DNA of 64,000 nt, from positions 1,971,501-2,035,500 of the forward strand of contig JAMXBD010000065.1 in the NCBI GenBank assembly GCA_024138025.1, read 5' to 3'. Source of the stretch: Combretum micranthum (lineage: Eukaryota > Streptophyta > Magnoliopsida > Myrtales > Combretaceae). A model generated the notes under the pieces. It was not told the origin of the DNA. It saw only the letters and a list, made by a program, of their open reading frames with translations, and made no database searches. How positions within the stretch are numbered: the stretch's first letter is position 1; each line of letters opens with the position of its first letter. A program made the translations under genes and the position numbers. Shown here one piece after another: positions 33,601 through 46,349 of the stretch.

Positions 33601-36600
33601 ACCTTTTGTGCCCCTAGAGTAACATAGGAAAAATATACAAAATGATTAGTTTAACCTGTAATTAAAAGCTACATTCGATAAGTTTTCCAATGATTACTCA
33701 TATGCTAAAATCTAAGTTAAAACGAGTATAATATGCCCAATTTAAGATTTCGTGATTAAACTTGATACTTGAAAATATTTAAAATACTTTTCTTAAGAAA
33801 ACTAAGATTATATGAATTTTATAGTTTAACTTATGAAGCGCAGCCTTTACAAACTTCAAAATGACTAATTATGTGTTAAGGTTAGATTAAGTAGGTTAAA
33901 ACTCGAAGTTTAAGACACAAAGACACAATAGGTTTCTTTGTATGAATAATAGTATAGTAATAAGTATCCTTTATCTAAATTCTCAGGGAAGACAGATCCG
34001 TCTTCAAGTTTTCTTGTAGACTTCTACGACCATTAAGCAAGGATAAACAGGTGAGTATATTCCGATAACCTTCATATCTGCTTATGCTTGTAGGTTTAGA
34101 GTATGATATTTTGTTAATATAAATTAAATGATTCAAGTATGGAGTTGAGAAATTTACACTTGTGGTTGCTTGTGTTTATTATCTGTGTTGAAAATACTAT
34201 ACATTATTCTGAATGTTAAGTATTGAGTGTTGTTTAATCATTTTGATCTTTGCGAGTGTCTGATAATTGTCTGATCGCCAAATAAATGGACTTAACGACT
34301 ATTGGCATGATAATTATAATATTGATCACGCATTGCACGATTGCATGTAGAAGGCCATCACCAATACACTTTGACTCAGATGGGCCACATTGTCCCGTGA
34401 GGACAATGAACATGGAGGACCGAAGTGGTATATGCCTAGTGTGTACCATGAGCCTTGTTCTAGGGGAATGGGAACTAAGTCATCTTGGAGAGACGGCCCA
34501 CCACCTAGGATCCCGCCGGGTCATTATCAAGGATATCTTGCTTCAATGGGATGTTGTTATATGTATATTATTTATTTTATATGAAAAACTCCTCGAATAA
34601 ATTTGATTCCGAAGTATTAGCGGTCTGGGTGCTGATGTGTGGATGTACCCTCAGCTCGAATTCGGAGGGCGTAAATCCGAATGTATATATGGCTACCGGT
34701 TGGCCATAAATATTTGTTCATTTGCTTGTCTGCATTGCATATGCTTGTTTAATAACTTGTTTATTTTTGCTTGAATGGTATGGAATGAGGATATACTTCA
34801 CTCAGCTAGTTGTAGCTGACTCTCCAACAGTTTGCTTTTGCAGGTAAGTTGAATACATGGATGGGATAGGATCTAAGTGCAAAGCGTGACAAAGATCAAG
34901 TTGTACAAGATTGATAGAAGATTGAGAATTTGATAGGTTAAACCTAGTTGAAAGAATAAACATGAAAATGTAGTCTTTTTCTTAACTCAAACTTAGTTGA
35001 TATTTTGTGTTAAACCTAGGTTTACCTTATCTTGTTGTTTGGTAGGATATTCGATTCTTTGCGGTCTTTGTGATCTGTGGAAGTTTAGATATCCAATAAC
35101 TTATTTTCATAATAAATTTATATATGTATAATATAATGAGAGAATAATTAATTAGAGTCTTATAAACTCTGACTTGCAAGGCGATCCTCATATTGCGGGT
35201 GCACAAATGATATGGCGATTTAGGGCAATCCTATTGGCCCCTCTATGGGGTCGCTACAGCCTCTAAGCTGCCAACTTTTGTCCAAGATTCGGTTGAAACA
35301 GATTCAAAGATTTAAAGGTCGGCACAATTGTTATATATGCCGCCGGCCTTGTGGCGGTGTAGGATGAAGACCAATAAACAAAAATCAAGCACTGGCTCAA
35401 CACTGCCAGTGTAGAAGAAAGGGAAAGCCAACTTCTGCAATTTTCATCCAACGCCAGCTTTCTGGAAATCAACACCATTGGCATTGAGATGGCCTTGAGT
35501 AACTATATAATTGGAATTTTAAAAGTTGCCACCTGCACGACCGGCCTAAAAGTGGATCTGGCCAGCCTTCTTTGTTTTTCTTTTACACCAGCATTTCAAA
35601 ACCCTATGCTGCCGGCATTCAAGCAGCGTAGGTCATCCATAGAATTGAAATCCTTAACGCCGAAGCCAAAGCCGCCAGTGTTCAAGTGATGTAGGAGAGT
35701 ACGCTGTCTCTATGCCGCCGGCTTACGTTTTGTAACTGCAAAATTAGATAAAACGTCTGGAGTTTTGTCTATATATTATAGGGTCTCCTTCACTTTGATA
35801 GATACGAAAAAATAAAAAAAAAAGATAAAAAAATTGGATTACCTTTCATTCCTTTGTTAGAGAGAGAAAGAGATCAATTTGGTGCTTTGTAAAGATCTTA
35901 CAATTGAAGACCTTGTCAACTGAATTGGTGATATTTGATTTTATTCTTATGAAATTCAATTGTCTGATTTTGTTTTTCAATATGAATTCAATTGCATATT
36001 CTTATCTGATTATTGAATCTTCATCGATGAGTAGCTAAACTTTTTCTTGTGGGAAGTGATGAAACCCTGATCTTGCTAAAATGATCTTTGAATTCATGTT
36101 ATAGGATTGTTAGAATTATGAAATATTTGTAATGAATCCTGATTATCTATCTTGTTTCTGTATGAAATTGGATTGATAAGAATTTTGGTAATTTGGAAGA
36201 AGAATTAGCGTTCATAGGAATTCATGAATTAAGATTAAACAACAATTGCGGAAGTGGCAGAGTTCAATCTAATTTAGAAATTGTCCCATGTAATTCATGC
36301 GATGTTTTATGTTAATTTCTCACTAAAGAATTAGGAGAAGTTGATTTAGGGCATTAGACAATTGTGAAATCGAGAGGTTTATAATTGTGAATTCGATTCC
36401 ATTGATAATTTATTTAGCGGAAGCTATTAGATTATTTTGTGGTTTACTAAAACTTGATAGTTTTAGGTCTTGACAATTTCATACAAATATCCACAATGCT
36501 AACTATTCATATAATATGATTTCAGTATGATTAGCAAAGGTTAGGGTGGATTCTGCTCCTTCTCACATTTATCTGATATATCTCTCTCACAGTTCATACT

Positions 36601-36821
36601 CGTATTGCATTCATTTTTAGTGTAATTACAAATAGAATAGATAATTATAGATCTTAAAATCAATTGCCTGAATATTAGTTTAAACTAATACCGGTCTAGT
36701 AGTTATAGTAATCTTCGTGGGAACAATACTCGACTCACTTTTCTGTATTACTTTATTCAGCCCAGTATACTTGCTAGTAATATCTGTGCTCATATTTTCT
36801 ATACACATTTTAAGCGAATCA
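30671..36821 (+). repeat. 3' LTR of the Tat/Athila-like element, split by a solo LTR
   Basis: The LTR opens TGATAAGATC and closes AAGCGAATCA (36821); TGAT and ATCA are inverted ends. Without the inserted solo LTR and one copy of its 5-base duplication, it is about 1.8 kb. Its first part and 35264-35720 are unusually GC-rich, with recurring GCCGGC modules. A TATA-like 'ctatatattatag' lies near 35769. The final part (35880-36821) resembles the R/U5 of plant gypsy LTRs, with 'cgtgggaacaatactcgac' near its end. No 5' partner is in the window. Confidence 0.65.
30911..35258 (+). mobile_element. Solo LTR of a large gypsy element (4348 bp) with GCCTC duplication
   Basis: The unit starts TGTAACACCTTGAATTATAC and ends GGGTCGCTACA. 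The five bases GCCTC precede it (30906-30910) and follow it (35259-35263), and removing it rejoins the host LTR. TGTAACACC...TACA ends are common in large chromovirus-type LTRs (Del/Tekay group). No internal domain or second LTR copy is inside, so a solo LTR made by LTR-LTR recombination is the simplest reading. A CT microsatellite sits at about 31573-31619. ORFs such as 34286-34600 are not genes. Confidence 0.85.
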
Positions 36822-36829
36822 ACCGTTAT

Positions 36830-36988
36830 ATATTATAAGTTTTTTTTTAATATCTTTCTATGAGAATATCTATAGTTTTTCAAAATTATTTTGTAAACGT
36901 TGTAGAAATGTACATGTGTACGTCTCGATTTTACGTTCTAAGTCTACGGACCTCCTAATAGTTCTACGCAGATTCACGAGTTTGACAA
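36830..36988 (+). repeat. Terminal fragment of a TIR-element family, copy 2
   Basis: The end 'cacgagtttgacaaccttg' and about 150 bases inward match, in inverted orientation, the left end of the element at 45812, including 'ttttcaaa(a/g)(t/c)tattttg' and 'tgtagaaatgtac' or 'tatagaaatttac' blocks. The other end is not found. It directly follows the Tat/Athila-like LTR. Confidence 0.5.
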
Positions 36989-39900
36989 CCTTGTTAATGC
37001 TACTAATTACAATAAAAAGTAACCAATAACACTCCCTTTAGATAGAAGCTTCGTAATGCTAGCTCCCTACACTCTTTAGATAGAATCTTCCTAATTCTTT
37101 CTTCCAATATGAATGTAACCTTGTACATAGGACTCGGTATAATGTAGCATAACCATTCCCCACGCAAAGTGGTTGAATAAGCATGTTCTAGTAAAATTCT
37201 TTTATAGATAGTACAAGAGGATGAAACCATATGCATCTCTTCATATATTTTTTCTAATCCAAGGCATAAATATTTTGAAGAGTCTTTATGCTCTTATCTT
37301 CCGTTTATTTACCCAAAGAAGAGAAAAAACAAAATAATTCCTAATTTAATTGAAAACAATAACTGTTTAAAAGTGGTATTTCCAACTCCCAAGGCATGGC
37401 TGTGAGTTGAAATCCTTAATCTTTTTCCTTATCTATGCTTGCAAAGGGATGTGCATGAGAATAAACTCCAAAAGACAAGAAATTGGTCATTCATTATATT
37501 CTACAATGCCGTGTAATCATGGATTGTCTTAAGGTCAACATGTGATGGGAATCTGAAGAAAGTTGTACAAGTCAATGATCTAACATCACACACAATTTAG
37601 GCCCAACACCCTCAATAAATTTGTCTTAAGATTCATTTCAAACAGGTTCTTGAATGAAGTGCATTTTCACCTTTTACTCGAACACAATGCTTTCAAATTG
37701 CCCTTAAGTTGTGCTACGCCCCCGAGTTTGGCCAATCCATAAGAGTGGTTCGTTTCAACTTACACATTGATGGCCTTTCCCATAGACAATACTGAAATCA
37801 TCATTCTATTCTTCCATTCCTCCCACAAGATATTGCCATACAAAAGAACTTGTTTCAACCGCTATTATTAAGCGGATTCACAAATGGTGTCAAATATGGT
37901 TTATAAATAATACTCTTGCTAATATGGGTGATGGCTCTTGTTGAGGTTTGAGTATCGAAATCCAATAAACTCAATAGGATTAAAAAAATTTTTATCACGT
38001 GTAAGAGCATACCAATTTTGCCACCTATCAAAATATCATACATTGGAGCAAGAAACAAAATGCTATAGCAACAGATTGCATATCAAAGCACAATGTCTTA
38101 AGTGATAAGTATAAAACCATAATAGACCTTTTTGAAGCAACTAGATCAATTTGCTATAAAGCTAAGATTAACATGGTATTGCGACAAGAAATCTTAAGTT
38201 CAAATCTTAGCACCATTAATTCAATCTTAATTAATCAATTCATCTATAAGGTAGTTTCAAAAGGTATATGACTTAACCATATGCAGTACCAAGTTTTAAA
38301 TAATTGAACACACATTCATCAAACTAGCCTTGAACATACAAACAAAGAACCTTAACAGTTTCTTGTTGAATGATAATTATTCCAAGGTTCGAACCTATTA
38401 AGGAAGCAATCTTCCTTTTTCTTCAAGTTATATAAATGAACTACAAAATATGATTATTATAGCCAAATATGCTTATTATTGACCAGGGTATATATGATAG
38501 ATGCAAAATCAATGGTTGGAATCTTGTTATTTCGAATTAAATCCGAACCAATATTTGCTGCCCACCATCCACGGGATTCACACCATCATTTTTAAGGCCC
38601 AGATCATAAAATTCTTCAAGTCCCTTCAGTAATTAGATGATTCTTCTCAATCAGTTTCACCAATGCTGACATTTCCTCAGTCTAATCTGTGAACACACCT
38701 ATATAGGCTATACATGCATGGCCAAGATCGACACTTTAGGCGCCACAACTAGTCTATCAAGCGCATTGAGCTAAAGGAAAACTAAGGGAAGGAATCGTCC
38801 CTCTCTTCTCGATTGTTGCCTTATCCCTCCTAAACCATGTTTGTGGATCTGTAAGAGTGACAAAAGGAATTGAAGGAGGAATTCCCATAGGTTTAATATC
38901 CCAAATAATACTTGAATTTAAAAAATATGGAATTAGGCATCTCAATTTTGAAATCAATCAATTTAATATCTAAAATTTAATTGTTGTTTTAATTATATAG
39001 TTATATATCATAAATATAAAACTAAAAAATTTAGTAATGAGCTCGTTATTCATGAGTCGGTTCACAAGCCTAAATCAAAGTTTGAGCTTAGATCACTTAG
39101 ATAAGCAAGCTTCATTTTAAGCTCGAGCGTCTTGGCTCATTTACTAATCAAGCTTGAGTTGAGCGGAGCAAAACTTGAAGTAGTCCGAAGTCGAGTAGCT
39201 CACAAGTAGCTCAGCTCGTTTGTAACCCTTCTAATCACTTTTAAAATAAAAGAGCAGAACTATATGAATATAAAGAGTTATGTTGAGTTTTATTAAATTA
39301 TGCAAGAGGCTGAAACTATATAGGAAGTGTTTCACATGCATAAAAGAATGCATTTTTTTTTCAAACCTGAAAAATATAAGAGACTAAAACTTTATTTGTC
39401 ATAATAGAATGAATTAAGAAGAAAAAAATTGTGAAAGGAAAGATAATAGAGGAGATGAATAATTGGAGAATTTGAATATCAATTATTAAAAGGAAAAATA
39501 TGATATAATATAAATTACTTATATTCCCTTGAAAATAATAAATAATTAAAAAAAGAAGGATATAAGAGTTATTTCAAAAAATTTCCCCCATTTTCCTTCC
39601 TAATTTTCTCCACTTTGGAAAAGACCAAAAAAACAAAAAAAAAAGTGGGATCTGGGAACAATATTTCATCCATTTTTCCTTTTTCTTGTCTTTTCCTTTC
39701 TAAATATTTAAAGAATGAAATTTAATCTTTTTCAATTCCTCTCATCTCCAATCACTTCCTCTCAATTCCTATATACCAAACAAAGTAAACGATAGTAATG
39801 CATGTGCTTAAATAATTACTCATAGACCCGGATCTGCGATGTATGTGTATGAATTAAATTTGAAATAATAAAATGTAGAAAATAATATTAGTGTTAAATA

Positions 39901-40320
39901 AACTGACATAAATTATTAAATAATTTGAGAAGAAAAAGAATCATCGTATCTGTTACCAAAATAATAACAGCCTTATTTGTATAGTAGCTATAATGGTAAT
40001 AGTGAAATAACAATAACAATTGAGAAGTTTTTGGTTGAAAATAGTGTTTTACTTTTTGTTTGTTTTGTTATATTCTTGTCATTTTGATATCATATAAAAA
40101 CAGATATTGATAAAAAACTGATAATTTTACTCATAAACTAACAAAATAGATAAGATATAAAATATAATATAGATAAGTTACAAATGTATATTAGATACAT
40201 ATATGATACAAATAAAAATTTGACAGTCTAAACAGACCCTAATACGTTTGTAGTCAATGTGTTGTTACATGCCAAGATTTTTATAATCTGTATACCCACT
40301 TGCATAACTCTATTCACTAC
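36989..40320. other. Intergenic region with weak duplicated fragments
   Basis: No gene is recognised. 38757-38890 resembles 18700-18830, and about 39240-39860 resembles about 52340-52560 ('gttttattaaat' near the start, 'gcatgtgcttaaata' near the end). 38895-38985 resembles one arm of the foldback MITEs ('atacttgaattt', 'tcaatcaattta'). ORFs of 60-77 codons here show no family features. Confidence 0.5.
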
Positions 40321-41290
40321 AAGTACAATCTTAAACTTCCTTTATTTTTTTTTTCATCCTTAACTCTACTCACTACACATACAATCTTAAACTTCCTTTA
40401 TTTTTTTCCCTTATACATTCTCTCATTCAATTAATTTATTCACCCTTCATCATTTTTTTGGGTGGGTGACTTTTCTCTTTCAATTAATTCCTTGCAAATC
40501 CTTGATATATGAATCTTTGCCACCATAATGTTTTACTCTTATTCTTACAACATTTTCTATATAACAATTTTTGTTTTGGTGATGATTATTTATTGAGTTG
40601 TGAAAATAAAAGAATGAAAATTTTAAGCTAGTAATAAGTGGTTAAATAGCTTTATACCATTCCCATATTCTTTAGTGCAACTACCTAACTCATAACAATT
40701 TGGTATACATACTTCTTTATCATAATATTTTTTAAAAAAATAATAAATAATCCTGATATAAAAGGCAATTACAGGGCATAATTGGCATTTCAAGCATAAA
40801 ATCATTCTCTTATTACACATACAATCTTTAATTTGCCTTTTTCTTTATTTCCTTTTTTTTTTTTTTAATTTTACTCCTCATGCTTTCTCTTAGTTGATTT
40901 ATTCAACCTACATCATCATATTTATTGTGATTCGATGACTTCCCTCATTCCTTAATACGTTGCAAATCCTTGAAACATGATTGATTGCCATCATCATATT
41001 TATTGTGATTGGATGACTTCCCTCATTCCCTAATACATTGCAAATCCTTGAAACATGATTGATTGCCACCATAATGTTTTATTTCTATTCTTACTAACAT
41101 TTTCTATAAAACAATTTGTTTATTTGAATGATTATTTATTATTTTGTCAACATAAAAGAATGAAAAATTAGGCTAGTTTATATGGTTGAATAGCTCAACA
41201 GCCATTTCCACATCCTTTAGCACAAATAACCAACACATAACAATTTTACATACATAGTTCTTTTGGCATAATGTATTTTTTCAATCTCCT
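40321..41290 (+). repeat. Local tandem duplication with an inner duplication
   Basis: About 40365-40735 is repeated as about 40810-41290: 'cacatacaatctt', 'ttgccaccataatgttttac' or 'attgccaccataatgtttta', 'aaaagaatgaaaa' and 'cataacaattt' occur in the same order. Inside the second copy a unit of about 79 bases ('tcatcatatttattgtgatt' onward) is itself repeated, at about 40914 and 40993. The DNA is AT-rich and non-coding. Confidence 0.65.
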
Positions 41291-41605
41291 TATTCAGCTA
41301 ATGAACAACAAACTAAGGAAATTATATTAATAGATCTGTAAGAGTACCTTGAAATATCGTTTGGCTTTCTTTACCGAAAAAATTTACAATAATTTCTTTT
41401 GAACTAAAATGTTCACATTATGTTTTGATGAGACAAGACATTGTGCTATCAAAATTAAAACTTAAGGGAAAAATTGCATTAGCCAAATATGACTTGCAAT
41501 ATGCATAAAATTGAACCTTAAAGGTGTAAAACATGCTTTAGAATAATCAAGTGTTTGATTGAAAACAAAAGAGAAATCTTGAAGCATGCATTTGGATGCT
41601 AGGGC

Positions 41606-41725
41606 TATTAGCTTTGATTAGCAAAAGTGTGTTAAGATTAATCATACCCCAACACAATAGATTATATATAAATGTAAATACAAAATTACGAGACTACCCT
41701 CTTAGACTAAGTAATACTCTTACCA
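41606..41725 (-). repeat. 3' LTR of the copia element
   Basis: On the minus strand it opens TGGTAAGAGTATTAC and runs to a decayed end at 41606 (plus strand TATTAGC where the partner has TGTTAAC). It aligns along its length with 49922-50041. AGGGC precedes it at 41601-41605. Confidence 0.85.
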
Positions 41726-42010
41726 CTCCCTCTCAAGTTAGAGCGTATATATCATAAGCTCCTAGCTTGTTACAAATATAATTTATACGAGCTCCTTGAA
41801 GTGCCTTAGTAAACAAATCAGTAAGTTAGTCTTCTAATCTCACATAGGTAGTATCGGTTTCCTTATTCAATAGTTTCTAACAAAGAAAGTAACAGTCAAT
41901 CTCAATATGCTTTATGCGCTCATAAAACACTAGATTTGATGCTATATGTAGTGCGGCTTGGTTATCACATATCAATTTCATCAGTTGTGACTATGAAAAT
42001 CTAAGTTGTC

Positions 42011-45000
42011 CTAGCAAATGCTTAAACCAAAGCATTCACAAGTTGTGGATGCCATTGCTCTTTCAGATTCTACACTTGACCTTGCTATCACGGTTTGCTT
42101 TTTACTCTTCCATGACACAAGATTACTACAAAGAAATATGCAATATCCTATTGTTAATTTTCTATCCAATAATGAACCTGCCCAATCAACGTTTGTATAT
42201 CCAACAACATCCATATGTCCATGATCTTTGTGTAAAATGCCTTGACTTGGAGATCCTTTTAGATAATGTAGATTATATATCATGGCATTCCAATGATTGA
42301 GGCGAGGTAAGCCTATAAATTGGCTCATTATACTAATTGCAAATGACATATCAAGATGTGTCGCGGTAAGATAATTGAGTTTACCTACTAACCTTTGTAT
42401 CTCTCTAGGTCATTTAGAATCTCTTCTTCATTAGGCAAGAGCTTGACATTAGGATCTATAGGCAAATCGACTAGTTTTGCTCCAGTCAAACCAATGTCAG
42501 ATGATAAATCAAGTACATACTTCCACTAGGAGAGATATATAACTTGCTTAAAGTGAGTAACTTCAATTCCACGGAATTATTTCAAGCTACCTATATCATT
42601 GGTCTAGAAATTCTGTTGTAAGAAATCCTTTAGTTACTTAATGCCTTCATGTTCGTCTCCTAAAATCACAATATCATTAACATACACAATCAATATAATT
42701 CTTTTAGCATCTTGTTATCAATAAAACATAAAGTGGTTTGAATTATATTTGCAAAGACCAAATTCCATTATAATCGAGCTAAATCTACCAAACCAAGCAT
42801 GTGTAGATTGCTTAAGCCCATATAGAGATTTTTTAAGCGACAAACTAATATTTGCTCCCCCTGAACAATAAAACCTAGTGGTTGTTCCATAGATACCTCT
42901 TCTTCAAGATAACCATGAAGAAAGGAATTTTTAATATTAATTGACGTAAAGGCCAATGATGAGTTGCAACAAGTGATATTAGAAGTTGCAACAAGTGATA
43001 TTAGAAGGTGAACAAAGGTTATTTTAGCTACTGGTGAAAAAGTATCCCAATAATCAACACCATAGATTTGAGTATAACATTTAGAAATTGAACATGCCTT
43101 CAATTGATCAAAAGTATCATCAGGCAAGACTTTTACAGAGAATATCTATCAACATCAAACTGCAGATTTACAATTGGGAAGAGACATAAGATCCTACGTG
43201 TTATTCTCATAAACAACAGACATTTCTTCTTGCATAGCAGCATGCCAGCTAGAATGAGTTAAGGCTTCTAAAATAGAGTTTGGAATGGAAATAGTAGATA
43301 ATGATGCAAGAAAAGAGGCATAAAATGGTGAGAGAAAAGAATATGTAAGAACATTACAAAGAGGGTAATGAATAGATGGATGAATAAAGCGCTTACCCTT
43401 TCTCAAGGCAATGGGAAGATTGAGATCAAGTGAAGGAAGGTTTGAGTCTAGTGGAGGAGTTAGTGAAGACAAAGAATCTTATGGGCTAGTATGTTGCTGA
43501 CGAACATAAACATGTATATTCAGCTGATTAAGATGAGGAAACCCTTGAGAAGGTGGTAAAGTAGTGGAATCACTCTTTGAAGATGGCATAGTACTGGAGG
43601 TACCTTGGTCAACAAGGATTGAATTATCAAAAGATGATAATGGCGACATAAGGGGGAGCATTGTATAGGAGACTCATTTCTAGAAGATGAAGACACTATT
43701 GAAAGTTATGGAGATGACTCAAAGAAGGTTACATCAGGAGAAACATAAAACTTATGATGTTCAGGGGAATATCACCTATACCTCTTTTGGCTACGAAAGT
43801 AGCTAAGGAAAATACTATGAGCTAACCCAGGGTTAAGCTTATCGGTCCTTGGAACAATTGACAGACAAAACTCAAGTAACCAAAAACTCGAGGAGGCAAT
43901 AGAAAAAGCAATTGATCAAGATAAAGAAGGTGTAATGGAATTTTACCATGCATGGTAGATGGCATTCTATTTATGAGAAAACATGTAGTAAGAATAGCAT
44001 ACCCAAAATTGTTTAGGTACATTTATGTGAAGTAATAATGTCCTAGCAATTTCAATGAGATGTCGGTTTTTACGTTCAACAACTCGATTCTATTGTGGAG
44101 TATAAGAACATGAACTTTGATGAATAATTCCATGCTGTTGCATGTATGAATGAAAGGAACTAGACATATACTCATTAGCATTATCCGTACGCAAAACTTG
44201 AATTGAAGTATTAAATTGGTTCTGAATTTCACCAAATGAAACATGACTCTATTTACTTAACCGGCAAGATTGACATTGAAGACTAGGACAAGATTGTAGA
44301 TCGGGACACATAAAACAAAGAATTTCAAGGATAGATGACCTAACTGGTAATGCATCTCCATTGGATCTAGTTTGATAGCAGAGCAAGCACTAGTAATAGG
44401 TGTTGAATCCATGTAGTATAGCCCATCTGACTCATGGCCTCCACTAATCGTCTTCCCCATTCCCAAATCCTGGATTACAAAAGAAAAAGGAAAGATTGTC
44501 ATGGAGCAACTATGGTGAGTTTACTAACAGATAGGAAGTTATAAGGCAATTTAGGAACATACAAAACAAAGTTTAAGGGAAAAGATGGAATAGGTTAGGC
44601 AGTGCCAATCCCACCAACTGGTGAAGTGGGACCCATTAACGAGAGTAACATTTGGCAATGAGGGAGAGTAGGACATGTGAAAAGCAGTTAAGTGTACTTG
44701 ACATATGATTTGTGGCACCAAAATCGACAACCCAAGATTGTGAAGAAGCTTGAGTAAAGTAGACAGTAGGATTACCTAGCCGGACTAAATATGAAGAAGT
44801 AAATGGTTGCGACATATTTTGATGGTGTAGGAGTCTAGCATACTCTTCCCATGATAAAGTTACAGTAGATGACTGAGATCCTTTACCATGCAAATCTAAA
44901 CTAAGAGCACAAGCAAAACCATTAGACGAAACAATATGAGCCCTAGGGGGGACATCCATGCAAATCCTAACAAGTCTCTTGAGTATAACTTGGACAACGA

Positions 45001-45149
45001 CAGTTATTACAATAAAGACATGATCTACAGCCTCGTCCTCTAAGACCTATATGACCTCCCCCTTGATTACAGAATCCTCTACTACTACGTATTTTACTAA
45101 ACAAAGCTAAATGATCTGAGGGTAATATAATGACTGATTTTGAATCCAT
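42011..45149 (-). pseudogene. copia polyprotein remnant (gag knuckle, PR, IN, RT, RNase H)
   Basis: Minus-strand pieces in order: a C/H-rich nucleocapsid-like segment (45149-44967, with CLYCNNCRCPSY); protease with WVVDFGATNHM (44959-44636), where the family has D-S-G; a pre-integrase segment HYQLGHLSLKF (44502-44257); integrase pieces (44244-43822); reverse transcriptase with GVDYWDTFSPVAKI (43127-42768); the catalytic box reading YVND near 42680, where copia has YVDD; and RNase H with NVDWAGSLLDRKLTIGYCIF and SSVESE (42349-42011). Stops and frameshifts separate them. Loss of catalytic residues in both protease and polymerase shows it has been dead for long. Confidence 0.85.
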
Positions 45150-46349
45150 AGTAATTGCCTGCTTGGTTTATCTTCCATACATAAGACAACTAAATTATGC
45201 AAAGATGACACAAAGAAAATATCTACTAATCATTCTTGACAATAATATTTCCTATGGAATCCTCAATAATTACTCGCAGCTGGAGAACGAACTTTGTTGT
45301 TCGCAAGTTCTTTAACAAATTGCGTGATTAAAACTTTTCGATAACTAACGGCTTTATACATAGTAATAGCAATGGTAACAAAATCAAAGCAACCACAATC
45401 AAGAAGAAACAAAATCAAGCTACTCTTGAACTCTGCAGGACCTTCGAAGATTTTGCTTTGCTTCCAAAACCTTCGTCATCTACGCAATGTTTGAATTTGA
45501 TATTTGATGGACCTAGCATTCACGTTTCTTACCAGGGAGCGAGCGAGTCTTTTCTCTCTACGATCAGGTCAATCTCATTGACAATTTTCTAGAAGACCAA
45601 CTCCGCTTTCAAGATTACATCAGCTTGCTTTGCATTGGGAATTTGGTAATGTCTGGGTTACCTAAAAACTTCTCCAAAATTACTCGCGACAGCTTATCTA
45701 TCTTTCGAATCGTGTGGTCAATACGAGAGATTTTAATTCATGGATGTGGGAGGCACATAGTTAGAGGTACTTGACTCGAGAAATGCTGCATCCATTTATA
45801 ACATACTCAATCAAGGTTGTCAAACTTGCGATTCTATCCTGAGGATCAGTAGAATCGAAATATAAAATTGAAACATGGAAACGTAAATTTCTATAACCTT
45901 TGCAAAATAGCTTTGGAAAACTACATATATGCTTATAGAAGATGTAGAAAACTTAGAATATATAATATATGTCAAAGAAATAAAAAAATTAAGTTCATTT
46001 TTCATAATAACTCTTAATTCATGATATAACATAAATAAAAAAAGAGCGAATAGTGTCAAAATTAATTTAGTTTCCATTGTTTTGGTTGAAATAAGTGATA
46101 AATTAAAGTGAATTAAACTTTTCAACTTATTTACAACTTATTAAACTCTTAATTATATAAATGAAATAAATAAGTTTTTTTGTAAACTTTATAACTATAA
46201 CTTGATTTGAATGAATTATATAATTGTAGAATAGGGGTTTTTGGAGAGAGAGGGAAAAAGATAGAGAGAGAGTAGAAGCCAAATAGAAATGACAACAAAA
46301 AAGATACATCATCCTAATTCAAAATAGTTGATGAGCTTGTAAAAATATA

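Larger units (their letters stand above)
28737..36821 (+). mobile_element. 5'-truncated Tat/Athila-like gypsy element with its 3' LTR
   Basis: From 28737 a foreign segment starts with a lysine-rich coding remnant. About 1.7 kb of non-coding DNA follows, then the polypurine tract with 'aagtgtgggggag' ending at 30670 and an LTR running 30671-36821. The 'gcttgaagacaagcaaaagtttaagtg' type tract followed by TGATAAG is familiar from plant gypsy elements of the Tat/Athila lineages. The 5' LTR, primer site, gag and pol are absent. The LTR was later split by a solo LTR (30911-35258). Confidence 0.7.

Noticed and set aside
34286..34600. 104-codon plus-strand ORF with membrane-like start
   Set aside because: Lies wholly inside the solo LTR, with an equally long overlapping ORF on the other strand; no domain features.
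38170..38215. Possible tRNA or SINE with a 'gttcaaatc' B-box-like motif
   Set aside because: No A box at proper spacing and no cloverleaf arms can be drawn.
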